Positions 1 through 18,353 of a stretch of 64,000 bases of DNA are shown one piece after another. Below the pieces are notes generated by a model that saw only the letters and a program-made list of their open reading frames with translations, was not told the origin of the DNA and made no database searches. The translations under genes and the position numbers were made by a program. How positions within the stretch are numbered: position 1 is the stretch's first letter; each line of letters opens with the position of its first letter. The stretch comes from Cercis canadensis (taxonomy: Eukaryota > Streptophyta > Magnoliopsida > Fabales > Fabaceae), in NCBI GenBank assembly GCA_003255065.1, contig QAOA01001143.1:208358-272357 (forward strand). Direction: 5' to 3'.

Positions 1-879
1 TGAATGATATGTTTAATTTTTGAAAGGATTTTATTAAATCCTAATCAAAAAGATTAGAGATACAATCGACATAAATTCAGGGATAAAATTAATCATCGAG
101 TTATATTTAAAGATCAATTTTTTTTTAAGGGGACACCCTAATGTTTGAGTACTTTGTATTTTGTTATAGAAGTACTAGTTCAAATTTTACTAGGAGTGAA
201 TAAGGTAAAATCTTGAAAAGAGATAAGCTACCCCTTATTATGTAGCCTCCAATATACTAAAAAAAGTGTATAAATTTATTTATTAGTTACTTTAAAATTG
301 ATTAGATTGTTTCTTTCTTTTCTTTTTTTCATTAGAGACTAGATAATAAGGTTATTAGTCACTCGATCTCCTCCCATAATCCTATTTCACCATGTCACAA
401 TAGAATTTAAACAAGGACCTATATGAATAAGAACATTTCACCTTTGGGAAACCAATAAAATCTAATCTTCCCTTTTTTCTTTGGGACGCTATAAAAATAT
501 GAAAAAATCATAACAATTCTCTTCATTAGCTCTGCCGGCGGTGTCATTTGAAATCATATATTTTTCGTACTTGCGTGTGTTTTTAAATGACAATGCATCC
601 CGTAAACTCCCCTTCACATGGCAGAACATGATTGGTAGCCAAGAACAAACTGATAAGTTTAATTTGGTCCACATATCATATAAAAATTTGAGGTCATTCA
701 AGCCCACCCTTCATGGTTGTTTCAACTTACAAATCTATGACAATATTCTCTTTCCGCAATACGATATAAACAACTACCTGTTTTTGGATTCATTCCATAA
801 GCCCCATACCCTTTGTTTATCACTTCCTACCTCTATTTCTATGCCATCGCTTCTCTCTAGATAGAAACACAAGAACACA
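1..879. other. AT-rich 5' flank of the carboxypeptidase gene
   Basis: No gene recognised. AT-rich sequence leading to the start codon at 880. The last 120 bases hold a TATA box and the probable 5' leader. A 107-codon open frame at 541-864 starts with GTG, resembles no family I know, and was not called. Confidence 0.6.
765..770 (+). promoter_or_regulatory. TATA box of the carboxypeptidase gene
   Basis: TATAAA in the context GATATAAACAA, about 110 bases upstream of the start codon at 880, a typical plant distance. The transcription start is inferred, not seen. Confidence 0.5.
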
Positions 880-6980
<6,101 letters not shown>

Positions 6981-9218
6981 TCATGTTAGAATGTAGCTTT
7001 GCTTCTTTTTCAAAAGCAAAGTAAATCCATTTTTATTGGATTTTGTTTCAAAATTTGATTAATGAAAAATAATTGTAAGAAAATATAAATCGTTCAAATG
7101 ATTTAGCTATTTATTTCTAAAATAAGTGTCTCATTATATTTATTAATGCTCTTGATACTCAAGTCATATTTAATACTTTGACTATGATTTTAAATTTGAA
7201 CATAAAATTTATAAACTCTAAAAACGACCTAATGCCAATTCTCAAGTTTCATCGTTGTGCTCGACTTTTATTGATGTGAAACTCGAGGCTTTCGGGGAAG
7301 ATAACAAGTCCTCTTTAGTTATATTCTTCATCCCTTTCAATCTTTAGCTTTGGCATAATCAAGGTAATGGTCAGCTGCTCCAATGCTTTTGAATTTTCTA
7401 AAATTTATCTTGCAAAACGAAGATACTTCTCATTACAGAAATATGTTTTCATTTTGAAAATCTTTAGGGTGGAAGAAATGCAGTGAGGGACCCTTGAATT
7501 CATGAGATCTTCATCAAATGTGTAGAGATCCTGAACAAACATGTTATGTTAGTCATCAAAGTTGCATTAATGTATTCATAAACAATGCACATGAAAGACA
7601 AGCGTTCAAGATTAATTTAAATGGGAAGGTCAGGACTTGCATAAATCACTTCAAGTCTCTGAAGAATTGGTGACTTGTGGAGTAATTTAGGTAAAATTTC
7701 TTGAATTTTTAAAATAGTGCTCAGTTCAAGTACTAGACTAACTGTTGATGTTAGAAATGCTCGAGCTAGATGTACATGTAGGAAACCAAGCTCAGTTGTG
7801 AGCCGATGATGAGTCTCCAATGCTTAAGTTAGTATAAGTAGGTGATAAGATAAATAATTCAATATAGGGTATAATTTTGACTGACAAGTTACCTTTTAGA
7901 CTATATTGTTCACATATTTATAGTAATTGTGGTACTGAGTTAGTGACGCCTTGTCCTTGTTGAAGATGCGGCGCCTTGTCTGAACAATGGGCTTGAAATC
8001 CAACTTGGCCTTTTGGGCTGGTCCTTATCACTAACCAAACTTTCAAACACTTGCAGTGTTAACACATAATCATTCACGTAGTGCAAAACCTAAATAACAA
8101 ATAAGCATCAAGTAAAACTTATAGAGCCCAATGAAAAGAAGTTTTGATCAGTTCAAAGTTTTAAGAGATTCATCAGTTTAATAAACATTTCAATTGATAT
8201 TTTTTTTTTACTACTTTGACTACAATTTTGAATTCAAATAAATAATTCACAAACCCTAAGCAAATAAAGACTATTTGGTAGCAATTGATATAACCACAGG
8301 CTACGTGGTATCAACGGATATAATATGAATCAACAGATTTGTAACTAGTACATACTATATACATTATACAATTAATAATGTTAAAATTAATTTATATTTT
8401 TTAGGTGCCTTTCGACTTCTAAATAGGCTTATCAAGAAGGAATAATCATAATATGNGAAGGAATAATCTTAATATGAAGGATGACTGAAAAAGGTAAAAT
8501 AGCATTTGCAAGAGTACACACGAGAAGAGTGAAGAATCCAGATCCTCCTATCCAAATTGGACAACAGAATAAGAAAAGCAACAGGGATTCTAATTCAGAA
8601 GCTTCTCTATCATTACCCCGATATATTATGAATGATTTGTATATAGCTGATTTTTATTTTGTTTTTGGTTACACAGTTGAGTTTATTTAAAAATAGAGAT
8701 AATATTCACAATTGAAAAAAAAGTGTTTATTATTACGGAGTATTAAAACTTGACATAAAAAAAAAAAATTATGGTGCTAAAAGTATGTGACTTTTAAATA
8801 AGTATTTACACATTGTAAACATTATTAAAATATTTTTTAATATTATATACTTATTTTTTTTTATACGTAATTATTATGTTTATATGATTATTTTATTTAT
8901 ATATTTAATTAGGAGATTTCTTAGATACTTTTAATATTTATGTAGTATATTATACTATATAAAAATAACCAATAAATGAATAATATGTGTACAAATTAAT
9001 TATTTTTTAGTTTATTTAAAAAATTAAATNTTTTTTTTTTTTTTTTTGTCTATTTCTCTTCTCTCTCTAGCTTTCTCTCTTTTCTGCTTCTTTGCGCTGG
9101 TAGTATGTAGTTGGACTCAAAACAAGGTCAAGTTCCAGCGATAGCCGATAAGTGATAACTCAAGTGAATTACGCTCGTGGCTTGACCGCCGCAGGTATTC
9201 TCCATAGTTGTTGTGAAT
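6981..9218. other. Spacer between carboxypeptidase and F-box/WD40 genes
   Basis: About 2.2 kb, strongly AT-rich from 8700 to 9050, with no gene recognised. It holds the N at 8456, flanked by a 20-bp direct repeat, and the N at 9030 in a poly-T run. A CT-rich stretch at 9050-9095 is probably the promoter or 5' leader of the downstream gene. Short frames at 7617-7820 (minus) and 8481-8690 (plus) resemble nothing known. Confidence 0.6.
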
Positions 9219-12200
9219 ATGAATACACCGCAACCTAGTTGTACAGCGCCGGAGGCGAAGATGGATTCTACTCCGGCCGGTGATCGGTCAGAGATTAGGA
9301 AAAGAAGAAGGTCAGAAGGTCCGACCACAATCCTCTGCCTCGAACACGACGTTCTCTGTATTCTATTCGCTTACCTCGACATATTCGACCTTGTTCGCTG
9401 CTCTGTTGTTTGTAAATTTTGGTACTTCCTCTCTTCCTCTTCCTATATTTAACGGTTCAATGAATTATCATTAAGATTTGGTCATTTGTTCCAGAAACAC
9501 CTGAGTTCAAACCAATTTATCAGAACATGGGAATTATGTTGTTTTTTGTAATAATTATTATTTTCGTTTTTTAGGTTCACATCTATTCAAAGTTTTATAT
9601 TTTATATCTCACTAAAACGCTTGTTCATTGCGTTTCATGAAGGAATGGAATCATCAATAGGTCTAAGTTACTGCAGAAGTCTTATGATAAGCAGCAGACA
9701 AATAAACCATTGAGAGTAATTTTAGAAGAACTAGCAATGGAGCAGCATAGATTGTATTTACAAGGAGGTGCCATTCATATTGATCAGTGGAGAGTTCATT
9801 CAGTTAGGTAATGTCATCCAACTATCCAATTTCTTGTTTACATATATGGGATATTTCATTATCAGATAATCTTTTGAAAATTACTTGAATATGTTTAATG
9901 TTGATTTTATGGGTGCTTTTTGCATTAGAAAACTATTACACAATTTATTTGATCATCATTGACTGAATAGTGATTATACTTGTTAGTGTGGACTTTGGAT
10001 TTTTTTATGGTCTAAAGCTAGCTTTGGTTTTTATCTAGTTAACACTGGAGAAGTAATTTTACGTGAAATATTGCAGATTATGCATAATTTTGTAATAGAT
10101 TTTAGAACTCATAATTTTGTAAACTCATGCTATTTAGCATGTAAGGGAAATTATAAGAACTTCTGAGATGCACAGATCAGTGTCGTATGCTTGTTAAATG
10201 TCAAACATGCTCAGTTGCTGAACTTTTGAAATCTTATTTAGATGGCTGTTATTGGCTGGATATTTGATGGGATTGTTTTAATTTTTCCCTCAGGTGTATA
10301 GCCTGCCACCAAAATGGTTATGAATGCCATCTTTCTTGCTTTCACTGCTACACTACAGTCACTGTTTTCATTTGGCCGAACTACCTCCAGCTGTTGGCAT
10401 TAGCTCCATTACATCCACTGCAACAATCATTTCCAACTATTGATTATATATGTAAATTCTGTTAGACATATGTTATTTCTCATAGGATGTCAATATGTAT
10501 GCTGAAATCATGGTTTTCCTCCTTTTAATTCATAAAATTCTGAATACTAATACTGTTGATGCATCCCCCCCCCCCCCCCCCCCCCCCCCCNTTTTTATTT
10601 GTGTGTGTGATTGCCTGCATGATGTGCACACACCATATCTATGTGCAGTGTGTGTATTAATGTCTTACTCTTGCTTTCTATTAGGGTTGATCAGTGCCGA
10701 ATGAAAATGGGCTTGATTCTTACTGGTGGGGTTGATAAGGTATGGACAACATTCTTACTTTACCTTTATTTCCATCCTTGAAAGCTTTCTTGCCTTAAAA
10801 TCTGGTATGCAGAAGCTCTCAGATTTCTTGGCTTTTCCAATGTGTGGAACAAACTTCAGAATATTGTCCATACAAGATATGTATGTCTTCATTTGTGAAC
10901 GTTGACTGAAGGGGAATTTAGAGATATGTTTTTCTCTTGCTTTATTCCTCTAATTTGATCCATGGTGGATTATCAGCGTTTTCTTTGCTTGTTGACATAA
11001 CTTTGGATGATATTTTCTAGAGAAAATTAATCTCTCCTTTTCTGTCTCTCTTTCCACAAATGAAGACATACATATCTTGTACTGAATAGGATTACATAAT
11101 TTTATCACATGAATAGTGGTACGGCAAGATACATGTTCACCTCTTCATGAGCCTATATCTAAAAATCATGCTTGACTCAGGAACTCCTATTGAATAGATG
11201 GAAACAAACCCAAATTAATCTAGAGCAACTTGTCACAATGACAATTATACTCCAATCCCATACAATGCATCTGACAATTGCCATTATGTTAGGTTATGCG
11301 TCTATGGTCATTGGACAGGTACAAATGCATTGAAGAATACTCGATACCAGATGTGTCCCCCCTAGTGGACTTTGATTTCGATGAGAGCAAGGTATGTATC
11401 TCATTTTATCTGAATTATAAAGCTGAGGTGGGGGACTATTTGTTATCTCTTTTTATGTTTAAGGAAGGAAAATAAAATTCATTTCAAATAATGGTTCGTC
11501 CAAGCAGTCCATCTGCAAATGAGTCCTATTGTCTGTAATAAAATCTTAAAGTTAGCATATTTTAGAATTCAATCAAATTTGTTTGAAATGAATGTGAACT
11601 TTCGTTCAACTTAGATTTTTTTCTATATTGGTCTTGAAATTATAATAAGACCTGTCTTAAAAAAAGTCCTAATTGATTCTACACATTTTTTTGGTGATTT
11701 GGTAACTTGGTTTACGTTCCACCACATATGCATAAAAACTGACTTCTTTGTCTCCATTCGAAGTTGAGGTTTGAGGAGTCAGTTCTATTACATTCTTATT
11801 TCTTTTTGTGTGTTTCAGATTCAGATGTGCTCTGGCATTCAATTCAGATTCAGATATTTCTTTATGTTTCTTATTTCTTTTTGTATGTTTCTTTTAGTGT
11901 CAATTGGCTTATTTTAAGTTTTTTGAAATGTGGATTACTTGCTAACTTTTGCATGCTTATTATTGGTCTTTGAAATCTGTTTAAATATTTATTTGTAGAT
12001 TGTTGGTCTGGTTGGTACTCGTATATGCATATGGAGGCGGAATGGAAAAAGAAGTGTATTTCCTTCAAATGAAGGCACATTTGCAAAAGGCTTATGCATG
12101 CGGTAAATTTACAAATGCTCTGTTTTCCTGGTTTATGTGCAAACTGTGTATCATAATGCAATCAGAATCTTTTTGATAAAAGAAGAATTCATTAAGAAAA

Positions 12201-14641
12201 GAAACCAGATTACAAAGAAGGAGGGCAAGAAGTCCTCCTACAACAGTAAGCCAAAAGAGTCAACAGAAAAACATATTAGCTCATAAGCTTCTCACCAATC
12301 CCTTTGCAAATTCATTAAAGAAACCCCTCTAAACAAACCATTTGCAGATACCCAAAGAGAAGATAAGAAAACTACTACATCCCATAAAATATGCAAGGGT
12401 AAAAAACTCTGCTTAAAGATCCTAGCATAATGTTCTAGCCATAAGCACCATAACCCAGCAAAATTTAAGTAAAAACATGATTGCTAAATTCCAGTCAGTA
12501 TCAAGATTCTTTTACACTCCATGCCTCCTGAAGTTAAGTTGCATTCTTGTTTGTTACAGTTACTATGATCCAGATGCTGTGGTGGGATGTGAGGATGGGA
12601 CAGCTCGTGTTTTTGACATGTACAGTAAGAGATGTTCTCGAATAATAAGGTATAATGTATTTTTATTATTTTTCTGTCTTTCAAAAAAATCCTTTGCAAG
12701 GACAAACAGATTCTTCATGAAAAGAATATGGCTCGCATTGTGCTTGGAGAGATTTTGTTCTTTCTTTGGTGACCTAAAGAGATAACCTCACATTCATTGT
12801 GTGTACAACATCGTATTTGCAGGATGCATTCTGCACCTATAACTTGTTTAAGTTTGAGTGAGGAACAAATGATAGTAAGTGGCTCCTCCTCAGGGTGTAT
12901 CACAATATCAGATCCTTCCTTAAATCAGCAAGTAGCAACACTTAGATCAAGTCATTATGCCGGAGGTAACAGTTTATCCCTTTCTTATTGGTATTTTGAT
13001 GAACATCATTACGCACAGGATTTCTCTTCTATTTGATTTACATTGTCACCCAATGGCTTGTTTTTGTCAGGTTTGATTCATATAACATGAATAATCCCCG
13101 TCTTCTATTCATTTTTGTTATTTTAATCTTCCCACTTTTTGTTCCATCAGTATATCTGTTACTTTAGGGAAAAGGGAAGTGAAGATGGGTTTTACCATCA
13201 ATTTCTTAACTCTACCTCAATATAACAATCTATTTGGGTCATTAAATGATTTGACAAAGAATCTCATGGCTTTATGAATATGATATAGGAAATTCATCTT
13301 GTTTGCTTCCACTCGTATCTCAATCTGTCTTTTATGGTTAATATTTTTTATATGTTATTCTGTCATTTATGGAATCATTTTTCCTTGCTTTAAGTCCCTA
13401 AATATACTAAGCACCACTATGTAGGTATTTCCAGCAGTGCCTGGGTAATGTTTCTGAGGTCTTTGTATATGGGTAATCTAGTTGTTTTCATTTGCTTCAG
13501 TGCATATGGCCTTTTGGTTAGGATATGTTTATGTGCTCATATTGTCTTGGTGGACTATTTCTATTAATTAGTGGTTCTAACCAAATGTTTTAGAAAAACA
13601 TTATACTTCCTGATTTAGCGTGTGAATCTGATTTCAACTTTTCCCAACAGGCATAAGTACCCTGTGTTTCAATCCCTCCTCTCAGCTTGTGTTGGCTGGG
13701 TCAACTGTTGGCTATACATGCTGTTGGGATCTTAGGTATGCAAACATGAGCCTAATGCGGATTACAAGTCAATTACTGGAGATCTTTAATTTTTGGCATT
13801 ACCAGTTTTAACTACCTTTACTTAAATATTTTTGTTTCCTTTTGCCCGTTAAAAATTATGCCATATCAAACTGTCTAGTAGCCTTAAGTTTCTTAAGTTT
13901 TCATGACTTCTACACTTGAAATCCAAGCACATTAAACTGCTTATGAAACTAGAAGCAAAAAGTATTATCATAAGGTGCAGGCATTTCTTATTTCGTATTT
14001 TCTTTGATGATGAACTTAATTCTTTAACCATTATGAATTTCTTATAGATCAAAAGTAAATGAAAAAAGAGACCGGCTGTGATCCTCTGAATATGATTCAT
14101 TAATAGTACATCACCGGAGCTTTCCTGTTAGAATAGACTCTGTATGTTCTTTTGGAATAAAAGGAAGCATAGAATGCATAATCTATTTAATGGTCAATTC
14201 TTATTATTCAACCTGTACTAATTATCATCTATCTGATGTGTCTCATGCATGCATAATCTTGTTTGTTTGTTTGTATCATCCAGGGCAATGAGGCTATTGT
14301 GGGAGACGCGTGTGAGTCCTAATGTCATTTACTCTTTACAGCACCTGCACAATGACAAATCAGTATTAGCTGTTGGAGGAATAGATGGTATCTTAAGAAT
14401 TTTGAATCAAAGTAATGGTGATGTTGTTTCATGTTGTGTAATGGGGGATGAATCATTATCATCTTCTCAAAGTCCTTCAGGAGCCATTCAGAGAAGGAGA
14501 GGGCAAAGGTTATCCCAAGACATCCATATTGATAGCCTTCCAAGAAGTGCTCGACCTCCCATAAAATGCTTGGCCGTTGGAATGAAGAAGATTGTCACAA
14601 CCCACAACAGTAAATACATTAGAATGTGGAAATTCAACTGA
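9219..14641 (+). CDS. F-box/WD40-repeat protein (At3g52030-like)
   Basis: Nine exons: 9219-9421, 9643-9807, 10685-10739, 11293-11391, 11999-12102, 12560-12649, 12823-12965, 13651-13735 and 14284-14641. They encode 433 aa. Residues 27-33 (RKRRRSE) look like a nuclear localisation signal. An F-box follows at about 36-80 (LEHDVLCILFAYLDIFDLVR, then VVCKFW). The rest is a WD40 propeller with blades ending GGVDKVMRLWSL, GTRICIWRR, EDGTARVFDM, GSTVGYTCCWDL and NSKYIRMWKF. The combination suggests an SCF ubiquitin-ligase substrate receptor, the F-box binding SKP1/ASK and the propeller binding the target; the target is unknown. The frame upstream of 9219 starts with GTG, so the first ATG is taken as the start; ATG at 9261 is an alternative. 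Intron 3 holds a long inverted repeat and intron 5 a retroposon-like stretch. Confidence 0.9.
10565..10591. repeat. Poly-C run ending at an N
   Basis: Twenty-six C residues followed by the N at 10591, in the intron before exon 3. Sequencing or assembly stopped in the homopolymer; the length is not reliable. Confidence 0.8.
10871..11081. repeat. Perfect 27-bp inverted repeat in intron 3
   Basis: The arm at 10871-10897, containing ACAAGATATGTATGTCTTC, is the exact reverse complement of 11055-11081, with a 157-base spacer. The perfect arms suggest a recent foldback insertion or inverted duplication. No target duplication was identified. Confidence 0.7.
12171..12480 (-). repeat. Retroposon-like stretch (LINE/SINE 3' end, minus orientation)
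   Basis: On the minus strand this ends in ..TTCTTAATGAATTCTTC then TTTTATCAAAAAG, the kind of 3' tail seen on plant LINEs and SINEs. Purine-rich on the plus strand and unlike the flanking intron. No reverse transcriptase frame, and no clear target duplication. Confidence 0.35.
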
Positions 14642-15379
14642 GATGTAATACTTGTGCCTCATAGGATTTAGATCCCTTGTACTAATACAACAGGGGCTAG
14701 TCTATTTTCTCTCGTAATCCCATTCCACTGGTTCCCAATGTAATCCAAACACGGCACTTCTGTTATAGAATACACAATGTTCAACCATTGGGTGTCCTTT
14801 TTACTATTGGTTTCTATATTTCACTCTTCTGTATAATAAATTTATGTTCAGCTATAGTGATTATCTTGTTCATTGTAAGCTTATGATGTTGTACTGTTAG
14901 TAGTAAACATGAAATATGCAGCACAAGTGCAGTGCACAGGCTCTTTCTTCCACTTACCATGACAAAGAAAAAAAAAAAAAAAAACCCATTGCATCATTTG
15001 TGGCATATATTTAAAGAGTTTAATATAAAATTTTATATACTATCATCAATTTTGAAAGTGTTACATTTAAAGTAATTAAATTACTTCATTGACATTATAA
15101 AAAAAAAAGGTATTTTATTGATAATAAATAGTTTAATTATGTACTACGTGAATAATAGTGACATAAAGTGAAAAGGATATAAATAACTCTAAAAAGAGAA
15201 GTATTGAAAAATAAAACATAGTCCAAAAAATACTTAGATAACTTAGGAAAGAGAAATACTAAAAGTACTTACTTATGTTAGGGTAAATTTATATCTATTT
15301 AAAACTAATATTATTAATTAACCACATACAAAACAGGTAATTCACTATTGATATAAACCTTGAAAAAATAAAATTGAAA

Positions 15380-15382
<3 letters not shown>

Positions 15383-15413
<31 letters not shown>
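15383..15413. repeat. (AT)n microsatellite
   Basis: Uninterrupted AT dinucleotide run of about 31 bases upstream of NAA10; likely length-polymorphic. Confidence 0.9.
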
Positions 15414-15418
<5 letters not shown>

Positions 15419-15645
15419 TTAATCAATATTTGTTTTTTAAATTTTATGAACTAAATAGTAATTTTCTCATATGAGTAATTTTGATTTAAGTTTTCGCATT
15501 GGAGAAAAATAATGTTCTCAAGAATTTAATTTATTTATTTTTTGTGCTATTTATTTTTGGCAGACCTTCGTCTGTGTTCTACTCGATTCCTTTCCAATTT
15601 CCACCTGTGCCCAAGCAGACAACTGAAAATCAGCTCCCCGCAGAG

Positions 15646-15654
15646 AAACCCTAA
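15646..15654 (+). promoter_or_regulatory. Telo-box in the NAA10 leader
   Basis: AAACCCTAA, 49 bases upstream of the NAA10 start codon; a related AAACCCTAG follows about 14 bases later. Telo-boxes near the transcription start are typical of plant housekeeping and translation-related genes, which suits a ribosome-associated acetyltransferase. The role here is inferred. Confidence 0.5.
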
Positions 15655-15702
15655 CGCCTTAACCCCTGAAACCCTAGAGCCCTAATTCCTAATCATCCAG
15701 CC

Positions 15703-16335
15703 ATGGTGTGCATAAGGAAGGCCACAGTAGATGATCTTCTGGCCATGCAAGCCTGCAATTTGTTCTGTCTTCCTGAGAATTACCAGATGAAGTACTACCT
15801 GTATCACATCCTCTCGTGGCCTCAACTCCTCTACGTCGCTGAAGACTACAATGGCCGAATTGTGGGCTACGTGCTGGCCAAAATGGAAGAAGAAAGCAAC
15901 GAGTGCCATGGCCACATCACCTCCCTTGCAGTGCTCCGAACCCATCGCAAACTGGGTTTGGCTACCAAGCTCATGAACGCAGCTCAGAACGCCATGGAGC
16001 AAGTGTTTGGGGCTGAGTACGTGTCGCTTCACGTGAGGAAGAGTAATCGGGCAGCCTTCAATTTGTACACTGAAACTTTGGGGTATAAGATTCATGATGT
16101 GGAGGCCAAGTATTATGCAGATGGGGAGGATGCTTATGATATGAGGAAGCAGCTGAAGGGGAAGCAATTTCATCATCATGGTGGTCACCACCACCACCAC
16201 CACCACCACCATCACCATCATCACCACCATGAGCATGGCGGTGGATGTTGTTCTGGTGAGGCAAAGGTGGAAAAGACGGAGACCAAGGGGAATGCGAAAG
16301 CAGAGTTGAAAGGGAATGCCAAAGCTCCGGCTTGA
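15703..16335 (+). CDS. NAA10: NatA catalytic subunit, N-alpha-acetyltransferase 10
   Basis: Intronless frame of 210 aa. Residues 1-150 are a GNAT acetyltransferase domain closely matching plant NAA10/ARD1: it starts [19 protein letters not shown], has the acetyl-CoA loop RTHRKLGLA, and ends near [18 protein letters not shown]10 pairs with NAA15 at the ribosome and acetylates N-termini exposed after Met removal (Ser, Ala, Thr, Gly and similar). The C-terminal tail is unusual: HHHGG followed by 15 uninterrupted His (residues 162-176), then EHGGGCC and a Lys/Glu/Ala-rich end repeating KGNAKAE and KGNAKAP. The run is a mix of CAC and CAT codons at 16186-16230. Such a tail could bind metal, but that is speculation. 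An antisense frame of 241 codons over the gene is a shadow. Confidence 0.96.
   Translation: MVCIRKATVDDLLAMQACNLFCLPENYQMKYYLYHILSWPQLLYVAEDYNGRIVGYVLAKMEEESNECHGHITSLAVLRTHRKLGLATKLMNAAQNAMEQVFGAEYVSLHVRKSNRAAFNLYTETLGYKIHDVEAKYYADGEDAYDMRKQLKGKQFHHHGGHHHHHHHHHHHHHHHEHGGGCCSGEAKVEKTETKGNAKAELKGNAKAPA
16171..16230 (+). repeat. CAC/CAT trinucleotide run encoding poly-His
   Basis: Three His codons, two Gly codons, then fifteen His codons within NAA10. A triplet microsatellite in coding sequence, expected to vary in length between alleles and species. Confidence 0.9.
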
Positions 16336-17472
16336 TTGTGAGAGCAATTGGGGGTATGGAAAAGTTAGAAATGTAATATCTTGTTTCTTGGTTGATGTTT
16401 TCCTCACTTTTCTGAAGGTTGTTATTTTTCCCCGCGATGAAACAATTGGGATTTGTATGGTTTTGATGTTTACTGCCTCGTTATAAAGTGCTAAAATGGG
16501 TGTGGTAAAGGGTAATTTATTGGTTTCTCTTAGGAATTTAAGTCTTTTTAATCTCTGTTTTATTTTAGTGAATAAACATGCTTGTAGTTCATGATTCTCG
16601 AAACAACATGATTGTATTCCATTTTCTTTGCCATTTACTGTGGGGATAGATTCAGGTTAAGTTTTTTCTTTTAACATTAGTCTTTCAGATACATTGTGTG
16701 TTAAGCAATACGAGGTTTGATGTCCTTATTATTTGGTTAGTAAATGAATGGGAACTGAGGTTGATGCTAGAACCATAACAGAGGATTTTTGTACCAGCCA
16801 ATGTTCCATAATTGCTCTGCTTAGAATAAACTGAACAGTGAGATGAGTTTCCTACAAAAAAATAGTGAAGCTGGGTCATAGTAGAGTTTGATAAGGTTTT
16901 AAATAGCAAGAATTGAGTTTGTTACCTCTCAAATTAAATTGAAGTTTTTGTTTATGTTCTATTACTGGCTATTATTGGTATCCCGGCATGATATACTCAA
17001 TTAGTTTCTGATATTACTGAGGCGTATAATAGGGATGGGAGTTTGCTAGTTGATCAATGTGTTTGATGGAGTTAACAAATGCAACTGTGTATTTTATCAG
17101 TGGATGATGACATAGTTTTATTCTTCATGCCTGGATGGTATTTGCTTTATGTTGATGAATGCAATGGTAGAGATATTAATCCAGATAGATGGCTAAGTGA
17201 CTTAGTAGCCTTCAGTTGTTAATGTTTGGTTAAAATGGAGGTGAGCATGAGTTCTTAACAGTTAAGTATTTCAAAGAAGATATTTTACTGCATTTTTCTT
17301 ACTTCTGCCGCCTTTCATTTGGTAGTTGGATTTCCCATATCAGAAAAAATATGGAACTATCATGGATTGAGTTTCTTGGAAAAGTTGAATTCTTTCTTTT
17401 TTGTACTTTATATTTTCTTATGTGAAAGAAAAGTTGAATGCTCTTTTTATGTGATTTATATTCTCTTATGTG

Positions 17473-17481
17473 AAAGAATAT
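17473..17481. repeat. Target-site duplication, left copy
   Basis: AAAGAATAT immediately left of the foldback at 17482; the identical nine bases follow the element at 17887-17895. Nine bases is the hallmark of Mutator-type insertion. Confidence 0.85.
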
Positions 17482-17886
17482 GGCTTTTTGACACAAATAT
17501 TACATTGTGTAAAAGTATTTACCCAAATATTACAAGTTTCAAACTATTTACACAAATATTACACTTTTTAAAAATTCAAAAATTAAAAAAAAAAAAGATT
17601 TTCGAACACGTGGGACCCACCGGACACGCTGTGAGGCCAACGGCGTGTCCCAATAAGCCAAAATTCGTCACGGGGCCCACAACTCTGGAACAATGGATGA
17701 ATTTTGCCTATTAGGACATGCTGTGGGCCTCACGGCGTGTCCGGTGGGACCCACGTGTCTGAAATTTTTTTTTTTTTTTTTTTAATTTTTGAATTTTTAA
17801 AAAGTGTAATATTTGTGTAAATAGTTTGAAAGTTGTAATATTTAGGTAAATACTTTTGCAAAATGTAATATTTGTGTCAAAAGGCC
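17482..17886. mobile_element. Mutator-type (MULE) foldback MITE
   Basis: A 405-bp element bounded by GGCTTTTTGACACAAATATT at the left and its inverse, with GGCC in place of GGCT, at the right. Nearly the whole element folds back on itself: AT-rich outer arms (ATTACA, TTTAAAAATTCAAAAATT) and GC-rich inner arms with CGTGGGACCCACCGGACACG. A perfect 9-bp target duplication flanks it. It has no transposase and must be moved by another element. Long open frames on both strands (to about 130 codons) arise only from the palindrome. Confidence 0.85.
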
Positions 17887-17895
17887 AAAGAATAT
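17887..17895. repeat. Target-site duplication, right copy
   Basis: AAAGAATAT, identical to 17473-17481, directly after the GGCC end of the foldback. Confidence 0.85.
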
Positions 17896-18353
17896 CGATA
17901 GATAATCTACTCTGCATTTGCAAATTGTATGAGTGGTCATTTGACTTAGTAACTACATAGTCAATTTTGATGAGGTGAGCATCTGCTCTGAAACATTGGA
18001 TGCTTGCTCTATGTATGGCCCAATGCCGTTGACGTTTAACATGAGATCGGTTTATGTGATGAATTGACGTCACTTCTGTTTCTTCATCATTCATCTTCTA
18101 CTGTTAGTTCAAGTTTCACCTGTGATATGACATGTCAGTACTAGACTAGTTAGACTAGAGTTACTTGGTGCACACATGTGTTCAATTTGAAGGATCCTTG
18201 GCGTTTTGCAGTATTTCCTCATTTAATATGGAACTTAGACATTTATTCTGACTGAATGAAATGTGCAAGTGTTTTCTGGGGTGAAAATTTTGTATTTTGT
18301 GTTATTATCTACATGTTAGCTGTTTTGTGCACTCTTGAAACTATTGTTGTGGT

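Larger units (their letters stand above)
14642..15702. other. Spacer between F-box/WD40 gene and NAA10
   Basis: About 1 kb. The first 200 bases should hold the 3' UTR of the F-box gene (AATAAA near 14835). The middle is AT-rich with an (AT)n microsatellite, and the last 130 bases are the NAA10 leader with a telo-box. Confidence 0.6.

Noticed and set aside
541-864. 107-codon frame upstream of the carboxypeptidase
   Set aside because: Starts with GTG, overlaps the TATA box and leader, and matches no known family.
10295-10450. Possible extra exon after CTCAG in the F-box/WD40 intron 2
   Set aside because: Using it interrupts the WD40 homology; the acceptor at 10683-10684 continues HSVRVDQCRM correctly.
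15682-16407. 241-codon minus-strand frame over NAA10, with a Val/Met-rich stretch
   Set aside because: It is the antisense of the conserved acetyltransferase and its His codons; no family resemblance of its own.
17319-18094. Two frames of about 130 codons sharing KLFTQILHFLKIQKLKKKK
   Set aside because: They are read from the two arms of the Mutator-type foldback; the likeness comes from the palindrome.
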